Below are positions 1 through 7,154 of a stretch of DNA of 16,293 nucleotides, one piece after another (the stretch's first letter is position 1; the number at the start of each line of letters is the position of its first letter). The DNA comes from Thermodesulfobacteriota bacterium. Lineage in GTDB: Bacteria > Desulfobacterota > SM23-61. Position numbers and translations under genes: made by a program. The stretch lies in NCBI GenBank assembly GCA_030018715.1, contig JASEHN010000017.1, positions 1 to 16,293 on the forward strand, written 5' to 3'. The notes below the pieces were generated by a model that saw only the letters and a program-made list of their open reading frames with translations, was not told the DNA's origin and did not search any database.

Positions 1-147
1 CGCCCTGGCCCCCGAGCCTGAGAAAGCCACCGGTAACGATAACTCTCAAACAAACCGATTCCCAAACAATAGGTTAACATGAGTCAAATGGAAAAAATTT
101 ATTTCTGTCCGAAACGGTTCACCTATGCCTTTAAAGTTCTAAGAATG

Positions 148-325
148 AAGGACTCGTATAAAGTCAAATTTTGGATGGCAATGTAAAAAGTTCTCCGCCA
201 CAGGCGGACAAGGCGCGCAAATTCTGAGGAGTGAGGCCTACTTACAGGTACGCCGCAACGACGAAGGATTTAGCGCAATCCACCTAATGCGGACCCGCCT
301 TGGCGGGGACTTTTTACAAAGCCAT
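148..325. repeat. MITE-like inverted-repeat element B3
   Basis: The right end (308-325, read inward) is ATGGCTTTGTAAAAAGTC and the left end begins AAGGACTCGTATAAAGTC, matching at 13 of 18 positions. A second, inner left terminus (about 175-193, GATGGCAATGTAAAAAGTTC) follows. The element is flanked by TAAGAATG (140-147) and CAAGAATG (326-333), 7 of 8 identical, which looks like an 8-bp target duplication. Inside are two short hairpins, TCCGCC/GGCGGA (194-199/203-208) and CCCGCC/GGCGGG (294-299/302-307). Its reverse complement aligns with the element at 7358-7510 over the whole length. No ORF is seen inside. Confidence 0.7.
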
Positions 326-352
326 CAAGAATGAACCAAAGGATGGGTTGCC

Positions 353-856
353 ATGGAAGATGAAGCCAGAATGGAGTTAAAAAAGCTTTCCGGCGAACAT
401 TCCCGTTTATTATGGGAAATCGCCAAAACGGGTGATCTAAGCACGTTGTCCCCGGAAAATAAAAAGTTGGCTGAAATCATGCTGGAGCATGAAGAATATC
501 ACAATCAATTCGAGATTGCTGATCTTTTAAGCGAACACGAGTATGATGTCGATAATGAAATCAATCCTTTTCTTCATGTTACCATCCATGCCATAGCGGA
601 GACCCAACTGGAAAACAGGGACCCCATCGAAGTTTACCAGTTTTACAACGCCATGAGAAAAAAGAAAGCTTCCCATCATGAGGCTGTGCATCTCATATGC
701 GCGGTACTCGCCCCTTTTATTTTTAAGACAGGCCGCGATAAAAAGATGTTTGATTTAGAAGAATACCGATCCCAGCTCAAGAGTTATAAGTATATGAAAC
801 CGGAAAAAATATTCAGTTCGCTGGAAAAACAAGAAGAAGATTCCGCAGACGATTGA
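353..856 (+). CDS. DUF1841 family protein
   Basis: A 167-residue soluble protein of the DUF1841 family, whose biochemical role is unknown. The family core is visible at residues 69-124: NPFLHVTIHAIAE, then the segment SHHEAVHLICAVLAPFIF. It has an HExxH-type motif, H109-E110-x-x-H113, and two more histidines at 75 and 79, so metal binding is conceivable but not shown. The N-terminal 60 residues and the acidic C-terminal tail are outside the core and make it somewhat long for the family as I recall it. The ATG at 353 has AAAGGA at 338-343, a good ribosome-binding site. There is no signal peptide or membrane segment. It is not in an operon: the RAYT relic follows on the same strand, and the element at 148-325 sits just upstream, so its promoter may lie in or beyond that repeat. 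Confidence 0.85.
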   Translation: MEDEARMELKKLSGEHSRLLWEIAKTGDLSTLSPENKKLAEIMLEHEEYHNQFEIADLLSEHEYDVDNEINPFLHVTIHAIAETQLENRDPIEVYQFYNAMRKKKASHHEAVHLICAVLAPFIFKTGRDKKMFDLEEYRSQLKSYKYMKPEKIFSSLEKQEEDSADD

Positions 857-995
857 GAAGTCACTACAGATACCTGAAAGGCCATTGCGTAAGGCCCTGT
901 AGATTACCCACTCATCCCTACGTTAAAGAGGAATTGTACACAAGACATTCACTTCAAGAACGCAAATCAATAATAAGAGCCAAGAGCAGACTTGA

Positions 996-1166
996 CCCCT
1001 TTTTTATAATGCCCGGAGCCTTTTTTGCTTTTGGGCTGGGCGGGAGTTGGGAATTCCTCTTAACGAATTGGCCAGGCGCTTAGAAATGAGCCCGCCGGCG
1101 GTTGGATATGCCGTCCAGAGAGGAGAGGCTATTGCCCAGCAGAATAGGTGGCAGCTCGATCATTGA
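996..1166 (+). pseudogene. C-terminal remnant of a REP-associated tyrosine transposase (RAYT)
   Basis: In the frame ending at the TGA 1164-1166, residues from 1011 onward read ARSLFCFWAGRELG, then IPLNELARRLEMS and PPAVGYAVQRGEAIA. This is the C-terminal helix-turn-helix tail typical of RAYT/Y1 transposases of delta-class bacteria (family pattern: RELG, then LARRLG, then PAVS and RGE). An in-frame stop at 993-995 closes the frame just upstream. The catalytic HUH and Tyr domain is absent. The sequence immediately before the tail, CTTGACCCC (991-999), resembles the GGGGTCA motif next to several 83-bp repeats here. The remnant ends 9 bp before the convergent GAF gene. No promoter or start codon is evident. 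It is a dead fragment; the family call rests on the motif pattern only. Confidence 0.7.
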
Positions 1167-1175
1167 GTTATTTAC

Positions 1176-1886
1176 TTATTTAAGGGCGTCCCCCTTAACA
1201 ATATGTTTGTCGGTGCTCTGGCTTTCCTTGTCAGAAAGTTTTTGCAATTGTTTTAGGATGTCATCCAGATAGCTCTCGTATGTCGCCAGGCGGTTTTTTG
1301 TTTTACACACCTCTTCGACCAAATGCGCCATTTTTATGGCAATAGAAACATTGTAAGCAAAGCTGGAAAAGAATTGCAAACTTTTCTCGTTGAAACTGTA
1401 CTTTTCATTAATTAGCACCGCACTGAGTACCCCGTTCATTTTTCCCTGATGGGGAATGGGAATACTCATGAGGGAAGTGATTTTCGATTCTTTTTTCCTA
1501 TATTGAAAAAATCCTGAGAAATCCTCTGGTTGTCGCAACAACAAAGGGCTGTTCTGCTGGAAGGCTTTATAGGCTACCTCCTTTTCTTCATTTAGACCTA
1601 CCTGCCCATATAGTGGATCAAAAGCATAGATTAAATGGGTTTCCAGATTCTCGTTCTTCTCATCCATGAAAAAAATTGTAGAGCGGTCTGCCTTCAGGCA
1701 GTGTAGGGATTCCTGGGCAATGACTTCAAGGATTTTGTTTAGGTCTTTGTGGGCGTTGATCATAGAACTAATTTTCAAGAAAGCTGCCTCCAGACGCGTA
1801 ACATACATCAACGCCTTCTTTCCCTTAAATTCTTGATTGATAATCTCCCGCTTTGACGATTGTTTTAAAATGTTCTTAAAAAACAT
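1176..1886 (-). CDS. GAF-domain protein
   Basis: A 236-residue cytoplasmic protein with one GAF domain at about residues 47-188 (from NKILEVIAQESLHCLKADRSTIFF to SFAYNVSIAIKMAHLVEE). It is followed by a helical, probably coiled-coil tail (188-220). GAF domains bind small ligands or act as dimerising sensor modules; here no kinase, cyclase, GGDEF or HTH output domain is present. It is either a stand-alone sensor acting through partners or the surviving piece of a larger protein. I chose the ATG at 1884-1886 because AAAAGGAAG (complement of 1897-1905) sits about 10 bases before it; a TTG eight codons upstream (1910) lacks a ribosome-binding site. Base composition is AT-richer than the hydrolase and carboxyltransferase genes to the right. 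The ligand cannot be told from sequence. Confidence 0.8.
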   Translation of the reverse strand: MFFKNILKQSSKREIINQEFKGKKALMYVTRLEAAFLKISSMINAHKDLNKILEVIAQESLHCLKADRSTIFFMDEKNENLETHLIYAFDPLYGQVGLNEEKEVAYKAFQQNSPLLLRQPEDFSGFFQYRKKESKITSLMSIPIPHQGKMNGVLSAVLINEKYSFNEKSLQFFSSFAYNVSIAIKMAHLVEEVCKTKNRLATYESYLDDILKQLQKLSDKESQSTDKHIVKGDALK

Positions 1887-2358
1887 TTTATATGAACTTC
1901 CTTTTAACAACCTTCCCTATAGGATAGGAGAAGCTTTGATAGAATTGGTTTGCCTTTATGGCCCTCCTCCTGAACTTTTCTGTTTTCCCTTTCTTTAAAA
2001 ATTTTATCCTTCCATCCTACACAAAAAAACCCATCTCCTTTTAAGAAATGGGGTGTTAATGATCTACAAGCCATTTCTTGAGCACAACTTAGATCCTCCA
2101 AGAACGCGAAAAGTAGAGCGCTAGTGGTGTTGCACATATGTTTTGGTATGTTTGTAACCTCGTACATGGCCGTTAAATCTATGGAAAATCATCTTTGAAA
2201 TATAGCCATATTTTTGTGCTACACCAATAGCCTATGAGTTGGCGAGTTAGCGGGGGTTTAACTTCTTGAAGTCTAACAAAAAAGCATTCGCGGATCAAGA
2301 TGAGATTTTTCAGCCTTTGAGCTGGGTTAATAATAATCTTTTTCCCTCCCATAGAAAC
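1887..2358. other. Intergenic stretch with one doubtful small ORF
   Basis: AT-rich DNA between the GAF gene and the IS21 end. A minus-strand ORF at 1904-2167 (87 codons, ATG start, no convincing ribosome-binding site, no family I recognise) overlaps the longer TTG-start version of the GAF ORF by 7 bases. It could be a degraded upstream part of that gene or chance. Nothing else recognisable is seen. Confidence 0.4.
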
Positions 2359-2365
2359 TGTTATT

Positions 2366-2515
2366 GATCGGTGGTATAGTGCCAGACCGTGATCGCGGAA
2401 ATAGAGCCACCTTCGGATCGCCGAAATCGGGCCAAGTTGTGATCGGCGAAATGGAGCCAAAGGGTGATCGCCGAAATGAGGCCACTTCGTGATCACCGAA
2501 ATCGAGCCACCCGGC
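2366..2515. repeat. Six phased 25-bp IS21 end repeats
   Basis: GATC starts units at 2366, 2391, 2416, 2441, 2466 and 2491, a period of exactly 25 bp. The core is GATCGCCGAAATNGAGCCA. Units 2-6 are well conserved; unit 1 (2366) is degenerate. A shorter GATC at 2517 is out of phase. Multiple terminal transposase-binding repeats are a hallmark of IS21-family ends. The exact 25-bp spacing would put successive sites on nearly rotating faces of the helix. Confidence 0.85.
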
Positions 2516-2616
2516 CGATCCGTTTTTTTTGAAAAGACCCAAGAGCATCTCGGACATGGTAACCAAAATCAGGTAGACTCTCGGGAGAATAGAGAATAAT
2601 CCCGGGAGGATCTACC

Positions 2617-3252
2617 ATGGCCAACAGGAGATTCGAGATGTTTCATTATCGACAAGTAATTCATCGTATGCGCATGGGCGAAAGCGATCGAGCCATTGCC
2701 AAGACCAAACTAATGGGGCGACTCAAATGCGGCCACGTTCGTGCCGTTGCTGAAAAAAGCGGATGGTTGGGAGATGTGCCGCTTCCCGATGACGACGAGC
2801 TGGCGGCCGCTTTTGAAACGGAACAAATTCCCAATCCCACTCGTCAGTCCCTGCGTCGACCTTACGAACAGCAGATCCAGCAGTGGACCGAGGAAGGCGT
2901 ATGCTGGAGCACCATTCATGAAGCGCTGGTGAATCAGTTCGGGTTTGGCGGCAGTTACTCCTCGGTACGGCGGTTGGCTCAGAAGCTGAAGAAACAGCAT
3001 CCCCACGCCACCTGTATTCTGGACTTTGCACCCGGGGAGGCGGCCCAGGTGGATTTTGGCAAAGGTCCCACCATCACCGATGCCTTTACCGGGGAGGTGA
3101 TTCTCACCTGGATTTTTGTCATGACCCTTTGCTTCAGCCGGCATATGTACGCCGAGATCGTCCCCAACCAGAAGGTCGAGACTTGGCTGGCCTGCCACCG
3201 CAGAGCCTTCGAGCATTTTAACGGAAATGGAAATGGGGTCACCCATTGTTAA
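2617..3252 (+). pseudogene. istA: Truncated IstA transposase (IS21 family)
   Basis: A 211-codon ORF corresponding to the N-terminal part of IstA. An HTH region lies at about residues 8-50 (YRQVIHRMRMGESDRAIAKT). The linker is followed by the start of the DDE catalytic core at residues 135-204, with the first catalytic Asp at D146 (AAQVDFGKGP) and the segment RHMYAEIVPNQ, ending at HFNG (201-204). The family normally continues with a VIDN-type second-Asp motif; instead the frame runs through seven unrelated codons to TAA. The second Asp and the Glu are missing, so it is inactive as a nuclease. It might still bind the end repeats. The ATG is preceded by GGGAGGA (2604-2610). A small hairpin (AATGGG/CCCATT around 3233-3248) lies at the breakpoint. 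Confidence 0.85.
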
Positions 3253-3315
3253 CGGAAGGGACTAAATAACGGCGCCTTTGTGGTAGGGCGCTGGGAAAAG
3301 ATATAGGAGGATATT

Positions 3316-4179
3316 ATGCCTACGGTATTTGTCAACGACGTATACCTCTACTACGAGGAAGCAGGAAGGGGGTTCCCGATCCTTTTTGTGCACGAATTCG
3401 GCGGGGACTGGCGAAGCTGGGAGCCGCAGGTGCGTTTCTTTTCCAGCCGCTACCGGGCCATCACTTTCTCGGCCCGGGGTTATCTTCCTTCCGACGTGCC
3501 GGATTCCCCTGCAGCTTATTCTCAGGACTGGCAGGTTGAGGATGTCAAAGGGTTGCTGGATGCCTTGCGAATTGACCGAGCTCATATCTGCGGACTTTCC
3601 ATGGGGAGCTACACTACCCTGCTGTTTGGGTTGAAATACCCCGACCGGTCCTGTTCTCTTGCCATTGCCGGTTCGGGCTACGGCAGCGGAAAAAGCCGTC
3701 AGGAATTTCACCAACGGGTAGCTGAGATGGCTGACCAAATGTTAAAAGACGGGATGAAGGCCATTTCCCAGGCTTACACCCAGGGGCCGGCACGCGTACA
3801 GTTTCAGAACAAAAACCCACGTGGCTGGGAGGAATTTCGCCAGCAATTTGAGGAACATTCGGCCAAGGGTTCTGCCTACACTTTTCTGGGGGTGCAGCGG
3901 CAGCGGCCGTCCGTCACAGATTTAGGTAAGCAGCTTAAAAATATGTCTCTACCCGTGTTGATTATGTTGGGAGACGAGGACGAGCTGGGGATAGAGGGCA
4001 GTCTATTCATGAAGCGAAACATCCCCCGCGCCGGGTTGGAGATTTTTCCCCGCAGCGGTCATACATTGAATCTGGAAGAGCCGGAGCGCTTCAATTCCTC
4101 TCTGTTAAACTTCATTACCGCAGTGGATGCAGACCGCTGGGAAGCGCGCGATCCCCGCAGTCTCGCCGGGTTGATGTAA
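3316..4179 (+). CDS. Alpha/beta hydrolase
   Basis: A 287-residue cytoplasmic alpha/beta-hydrolase-fold protein, likely an esterase or related C-O/C-C hydrolase. The oxyanion-hole region is HEFGG (26-30, where HGFGG is usual). The nucleophile elbow is GLSMGS with Ser95. The acid lies in the GDEDEL loop (D222, or D220) and the base is His249 in SGHTLNLEEPERF. A helical cap spans about 125-205. A complete triad and normal length imply an intact enzyme; the substrate cannot be assigned. TAGGAGG at 3305-3311 gives a strong ribosome-binding site for the ATG. It stands alone, just downstream of the truncated IS21 remnant, which may have replaced its original upstream region; any promoter would lie in 3253-3310 or inside the remnant. 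A family A repeat follows about 110 bp after the stop. A relation to the carboxyltransferase 1.3 kb away is only possible. Confidence 0.85.
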   Translation: MPTVFVNDVYLYYEEAGRGFPILFVHEFGGDWRSWEPQVRFFSSRYRAITFSARGYLPSDVPDSPAAYSQDWQVEDVKGLLDALRIDRAHICGLSMGSYTTLLFGLKYPDRSCSLAIAGSGYGSGKSRQEFHQRVAEMADQMLKDGMKAISQAYTQGPARVQFQNKNPRGWEEFRQQFEEHSAKGSAYTFLGVQRQRPSVTDLGKQLKNMSLPVLIMLGDEDELGIEGSLFMKRNIPRAGLEIFPRSGHTLNLEEPERFNSSLLNFITAVDADRWEARDPRSLAGLM

Positions 4180-4291
4180 TGCCATGAAACAGGCTTATCC
4201 TTTTAGGCTGTCTGATCGTCGGGGCATAATTCCAAATAATGCGTCATTAGGTAAAACGGCAAAAAGTTATGGCATTTTGGGGGTTTTGGGG

Positions 4292-4382
4292 GTCAGGCAA
4301 CGGAAATAAGGTATTCCTTGATTAAATAGTTTTCCAAAAGTTTTAGCACCAAGGTTTCAATTCCTTATTACCATTGCCTGAC
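4292..4382 (+). repeat. Family A palindromic repeat, copy a (core 4296-4378)
   Basis: An 83-bp core runs from GGCAACGG to CCATTGCC. The outer arms GGCAACGGAAATAAGG and CCTTATTACCATTGCC pair at 14 of 16 positions. An inner CCTTGAT/ACCAAGG stem carries one mismatch (C at 4349, where the other copies have T). The hairpin is extended by GTCA (4292-4295) and TGAC (4379-4382). The left flank TTTTGGGGGTTTTGGGGG is shared with copy d. Folded single strands would form one long interrupted hairpin. Confidence 0.9.
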
Positions 4383-4594
4383 ACCGAATTTGACACCGAA
4401 TTCGTATGTCCACCAACCGTCGCCCAAGTGGAGGCATTTCTCCTCCGCCATCTATAGTGTTGGGGGGGGAGCGATAGCTCCGCTAAGTGGATCAACCTGA
4501 CTCCCTGCGCTTGCAGGATATCTGCAAACCGTTAGGCTGCCCATAAACAACTAACGACACCTTTATTATACAGACCGGTTACGCGAAATTAAAA
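4383..4594. other. Intergenic DNA before the toxin-antitoxin operon
   Basis: No gene is seen. After copy a there is a short tandem repeat of TGACACCGAATT (about 4378-4403), a small hairpin GGAGG/CCTCC near 4431-4446 and another, CCTGC/GCAGG, near 4504-4518. None is convincing as a promoter or terminator. No homology is recognised. Confidence 0.4.
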
Positions 4595-4631
4595 TTGTTT
4601 GCCTGACTACGGGTATGATATAATGTAATAC
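4595..4631 (+). promoter_or_regulatory. Promoter and candidate operator of the toxin-antitoxin operon
   Basis: TTGTTT (4595-4600), an 18-bp spacer and TATAAT (4619-4624), with TG one base before the -10 (extended -10 TGATATAAT). The -10 lies inside an imperfect 19-bp palindrome, 4613-4631 (GTATGATATAATGTAATAC, 7 of 9 pairs). That is a plausible autorepression site for the RHH antitoxin. The AGGAGGG ribosome-binding site (4633-4639) follows immediately, so the leader would be very short. The promoter is read from sequence; the operator role is inferred. Confidence 0.55.
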
Positions 4632-4643
4632 TAGGAGGGCGAG

Positions 4644-4886
4644 ATGGGTAAAGAAAAGATAGCTATTACATTGGACGAAGAATTTGTTGGCGAATTGGAT
4701 AGGCTGGTTATGGAACATACCTTCCAAAGCCGCAGTCAGGCAATTCAGGAAGCCGTCAGTGAAAAACTGCTGAGAATGAAGCGCAGCCGACTGGCGGTAG
4801 AATGCGCCAAACTGGAACCGGAGTTTGAAAAAGCAATGGCTGAAGAGGGATTGACGGAGGATGTGAGCCAATGGCCGCAATACTGA
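4644..4886 (+). CDS. Ribbon-helix-helix antitoxin (CopG/MazE type)
   Basis: An 80-residue protein. The N-terminal ribbon-helix-helix domain (about 4-44: KIAITLDEEFVGELDRLV, then SRSQAIQEAVSEKL) has the classic beta strand with alternating residues, followed by two helices. The acidic C-terminal tail (55-80, EPEFEKAMAEEGL) is the usual toxin-binding, protease-sensitive part. By family analogy it neutralises the MazF-like toxin encoded next and represses its own promoter as a dimer. Its end overlaps the toxin start by 16 bases, indicating translational coupling. The ATG follows AGGAGGG with a short 4-base spacing. The fold is clear; the exact antitoxin subfamily is not. Confidence 0.85.
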   Translation: MGKEKIAITLDEEFVGELDRLVMEHTFQSRSQAIQEAVSEKLLRMKRSRLAVECAKLEPEFEKAMAEEGLTEDVSQWPQY

Positions 4887-5206
4887 GGGGTGAATTTCGT
4901 TGGGCTGACTTCAACCCCGCACGAGGGCATGAGCAGGCTGGCTTGCGTCCCGTTTTGATTCTGAGTCACGATATCTTCAATAAGCGTTCAGGGACTGTCA
5001 TAGCCGTGGCAATCACGAGCCAGCCACAGAGGGCGGGATTCCCATTGACTCTCGAATTGAAAACTGGGGAGTTACCCAAGCAGTCATGGATTAAAATCAG
5101 TCAAATCCGAACACTTTCTGTAGATAGGATTGGGAGACTGATTGGCAAAGCCTCGCAAGAGGAATTGGCTCAAGTGATTGAGGGACTGAATGAGATCATT
5201 GGGTAA
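4871..5206 (+). CDS. MazF/PemK-like endoribonuclease toxin
   Basis: A 111-residue MazF/PemK-fold toxin, expected to cleave mRNA at short sequence motifs and slow growth when the antitoxin is degraded. Family landmarks: RGEFRWADFNP (6-16, first strand), GLRPVLILSHDIFN (24-37) with the catalytic-type Arg26, AITSQ with T49/S50 at the position of the usual second active-site residue, and SQIRTLSVDRIG (78-88). Full length and apparently intact. The ATG has GGAGG at 4856-4860, inside the antitoxin gene. It is the second gene of a two-gene operon. Copies a and b of the 83-bp repeat flank the module as direct repeats. I give no symbol, because mazF, pemK and chpB cannot be separated here. Confidence 0.88.
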   Translation: MAAILRGEFRWADFNPARGHEQAGLRPVLILSHDIFNKRSGTVIAVAITSQPQRAGFPLTLELKTGELPKQSWIKISQIRTLSVDRIGRLIGKASQEELAQVIEGLNEIIG

Positions 5207-5211
5207 CAATC

Positions 5212-5249
5212 CAATATCAGCCGATCGCTTGCAGCGCCGGCTGATATTG
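5212..5249 (+). terminator. Hairpin downstream of the toxin gene
   Basis: A perfect 12-bp stem, CAATATCAGCCG (5212-5223) and CGGCTGATATTG (5238-5249), with a 14-base loop, begins 6 bases after the toxin stop codon. The run after it (CCCTTTAATTA) is only weakly T-rich, so it may act as a terminator or as an mRNA 3'-end stabiliser. Confidence 0.55.
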
Positions 5250-5301
5250 CCCTTTAATTATGTAATACCGAAGGGTCTACTCGTCATGAATCTGTTTGCA
5301 T

Positions 5302-5409
5302 GTTTGGGGGTCAGGCAACGGAAATAAGGTATTCCTTGATTAAATAGTTTTCCAAAAGTTTTAGCATCAAGGTTTCAATTCCTTATTACCATTGCCCATG
5401 GCCCCAAAC
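5302..5409 (+). repeat. Family A palindromic repeat, copy b (core 5314-5396)
   Basis: An 83-bp core identical to copy a except T at the variable inner position, which restores the CCTTGAT/ATCAAGG stem. Extra arms differ from the other copies: GTTTGGGG (5302-5309) pairs with CCCCAAAC (5402-5409), separated from the core by GTCA on the left and CATGG on the right. Confidence 0.9.
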
Positions 5410-5509
5410 ACCCTGTTAGATGTTTATTATAACAGGGTAAACACAGATTATCAGGATAAACTAAAAAGAAAATAATCTTTGGTTATATGCGTAAATCTGC
5501 GTCCTATTA
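5410..5509. other. Inverted repeats upstream of the carboxyltransferase gene
   Basis: ACCCTGTTA (5410-5418) and TAACAGGGT (5430-5438) form a perfect 9-bp inverted repeat with an 11-base centre. It is either a possible regulator site or another small palindrome. Next comes a looser pair, CAGATTATC (from 5444) against GTAAATCTGCG (5491-5501), which resembles the 'CACAGATT ... AATCTGCG' intergenic repeats common in many bacteria. The carboxyltransferase start is 27 bases further on. No clear -35/-10 pair is visible. Confidence 0.4.
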
Positions 5510-5536
5510 AATTTAAATTTTCTTTAGGAAACTCCC

Positions 5537-7099
5537 ATGCCCTTCGAAGAAGAACTGGAGGAACTAAAGCGCCGCAAGGCCAAAGCGTTGCAAATGGGCG
5601 GGCCGGAAAAGGTAAAGCGCCAGCGCGACCAGGGGAAGCTTACAGCCCGCGAGCGTATTGCCCACCTTCTCGACCCAGGGACCTTTTTCGAAGTAGGAAT
5701 GCTCAGCCACTCCGACATGCCCGGGATGGAGGAGAAAACGCCGGCGGACAGTAAAATTGCCGGTTTCGGGGAGATTGACGGGCGAACCGTGGCCATCGTG
5801 GCCAACGACTTCACCGTCTTGGCAGCTACCTCCAGCAGGGTGGCGGGACGTAAAGAAGGGGATGTTAAACTGGCAGCCGTGCGGCGGGGATTTCCTCTTG
5901 TTTATTTGGGAGAAGCCGGAGGGGCGCGCATGCCCGACATCATGGGCTCAAAAGGCCTGGCCTCAATCGGAGGTGGAGGACATGATACCTTCCTGCAGCT
6001 CATGAGCCGGGTGAGAAAAACCCCCATGGTTACGGCCATTATGGGAGAGTGTTACGGCATGCCCACCTGGATGGCCTGCCTGGCGGATTTTGTCGTCCAG
6101 GTCAAGGGAAGCGCGATGGGAGTTTCAGGACCCCGAGTCCTTGAGCTGGCCATAAGTGAAAAAATCACCGATGAAGAGCTGGGGGGCTGGAAGGTTCACG
6201 CCGAAATTACCGGCAACGCTGATCGGGTTGCCGAAAACGAGGAAGAATGCTTTGCCGTTATCCGCGAGTATCTCTCCTACATGCCCTCCCACTGCGACGA
6301 GCTCCCGCCCATGAAACCCGTTCCGGAAGGCTCTGGGAACCAAATGGACCGGATTCTCGAAATCCTTCCCGAAAAAAGGAACCGGGCTTATGACATGAAC
6401 AAAATCCTGCGCGCCATCGTGGACGAAGGCCTGTTCTTCCCCATCAAACCGCTCTTCGCCAAGAGCGTGATCACTTCCTTGGCGCGCGTCGGGGGACGGG
6501 TCGTGGGCATTGTTGCCAATCAGCCCATGTTCAACGCCGGCGCCATGGATACGAATGGCATCGACAAGGTCATCAGCTTTCTGGTCCTTTGCGATTCTTT
6601 CAACATTCCCCTTCTTTTTTTCCATGATACCCCTGGATTCCTTGTGGGGAAAGCAGCCGAACACAACCGTGTGGGTGCCCGGGTGATGAATTTCATGAAC
6701 GCCCTGGGACAGATCACGGTTCCCAAAATTTCCGTCATCGTCCGCAAGACTTACGGAATGGCTTTCTGGAATATGGCCGGCTCGGGCTGCGCCACGGATT
6801 TCCTGGTAGCTTGGCCAACCGCCGAGATGAGCTTTGTGGACCCGGAGATTGCCGCCAATGTGGTCTTTGCCAGAAAGATGCAAAACACTCCTGAGCTTGT
6901 GGCCCAAAAGGAAGAATTTGTTCGGCGGATGATCAAAGACAGCGCCCCCTACCCGGTGGCAGGAATGCATTACATCCACGATGTCATCGATCCCCGGGAA
7001 ACCCGGGATTACATCAAGCGAGCTTTGGAAATCTGTCAGGATCGCAGAACAGGCGGTATCGGTGAACATCGCCTGGCTAACTGGCCGACGAAATTTTAA
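5537..7099 (+). CDS. Acyl-CoA carboxylase carboxyltransferase (beta) subunit
   Basis: A 520-residue biotin-dependent carboxyltransferase (Carboxyl_trans family), typical full length. It would transfer a carboxyl group between carboxybiotin and an acyl-CoA such as acetyl-, propionyl- or glutaconyl-CoA in the cytoplasm, or run in reverse as part of a decarboxylase. N-half landmarks: GKLTARERIAHLLDPGTFFE (33-52), the crotonase-type oxyanion loop GEAGGARMPD (125-134) and SGPRVLE (197-203). C-half landmarks: HDTPGFLVG (363-371), RKTYGMAFW (403-411) and AWPTAEMSFVDPEIAANVVF (425-444). In most relatives the last segment reads AWPTAE then MGPEGA; here it is VDPEIA, a real departure at a conserved spot. 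The ATG has TTTAGGAA (5523-5530). No biotin carboxylase or biotin carrier gene is adjacent, so partners are elsewhere. Substrate unassigned. Confidence 0.85.
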   Translation: MPFEEELEELKRRKAKALQMGGPEKVKRQRDQGKLTARERIAHLLDPGTFFEVGMLSHSDMPGMEEKTPADSKIAGFGEIDGRTVAIVANDFTVLAATSSRVAGRKEGDVKLAAVRRGFPLVYLGEAGGARMPDIMGSKGLASIGGGGHDTFLQLMSRVRKTPMVTAIMGECYGMPTWMACLADFVVQVKGSAMGVSGPRVLELAISEKITDEELGGWKVHAEITGNADRVAENEEECFAVIREYLSYMPSHCDELPPMKPVPEGSGNQMDRILEILPEKRNRAYDMNKILRAIVDEGLFFPIKPLFAKSVITSLARVGGRVVGIVANQPMFNAGAMDTNGIDKVISFLVLCDSFNIPLLFFHDTPGFLVGKAAEHNRVGARVMNFMNALGQITVPKISVIVRKTYGMAFWNMAGSGCATDFLVAWPTAEMSFVDPEIAANVVFARKMQNTPELVAQKEEFVRRMIKDSAPYPVAGMHYIHDVIDPRETRDYIKRALEICQDRRTGGIGEHRLANWPTKF

Positions 7100-7154
7100 C
7101 GGGGAGTATAGTAGCCCTTAAATAGGTAAAAAAATTATTGGAAGTTCAATGCTG

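Larger units (their letters stand above)
2359..3252 (+). mobile_element. Left part of an IS21-family insertion sequence (truncated)
   Basis: The left end probably begins near TGTTATTGATC (2359). It carries the phased end repeats at 2366-2515 and then istA with a strong ribosome-binding site. IS21-family elements normally carry istA (about 400-500 codons) and istB (about 250 codons, AAA helper ATPase) between such multi-repeat ends. Here istA stops after about 204 recognisable residues, and neither istB nor a right end is found, so the element is a 5' remnant and cannot move on its own. The breakpoint is near 3228-3241. The exact left boundary is inferred, because no second end is available for comparison. 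Confidence 0.75.

Noticed and set aside
853..1083. 76-codon ORF starting with TTG at the end of the DUF1841 gene
   Set aside because: No ribosome-binding site, no family pattern, and its last third lies out of frame over the recognisable RAYT remnant.
2179..2566. Two overlapping minus-strand ORFs over the IS21 end
   Set aside because: Their repetitive composition is simply the translation of the 25-bp repeats.
4355..4374. CRISPR-like motif GTTTCAATTCCTTATTACC within family A repeats
   Set aside because: It resembles the end of some CRISPR repeats, but occurs once per dispersed 83-bp unit with kilobase spacing, without spacers or cas genes; it is better explained as one arm of the hairpin.
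4530..4556. Possible integron attC core (GTTAGGC ... CTAACG) upstream of the toxin-antitoxin pair
   Set aside because: Only a loose core match; no matching second simple site after the toxin gene, no integrase, and the span is too short for attC.
6125..7069. Long antisense ORF (314 codons) inside the carboxyltransferase gene
   Set aside because: It is a shadow of a well-supported gene; its His/Gly/Asp-rich composition matches no protein family.
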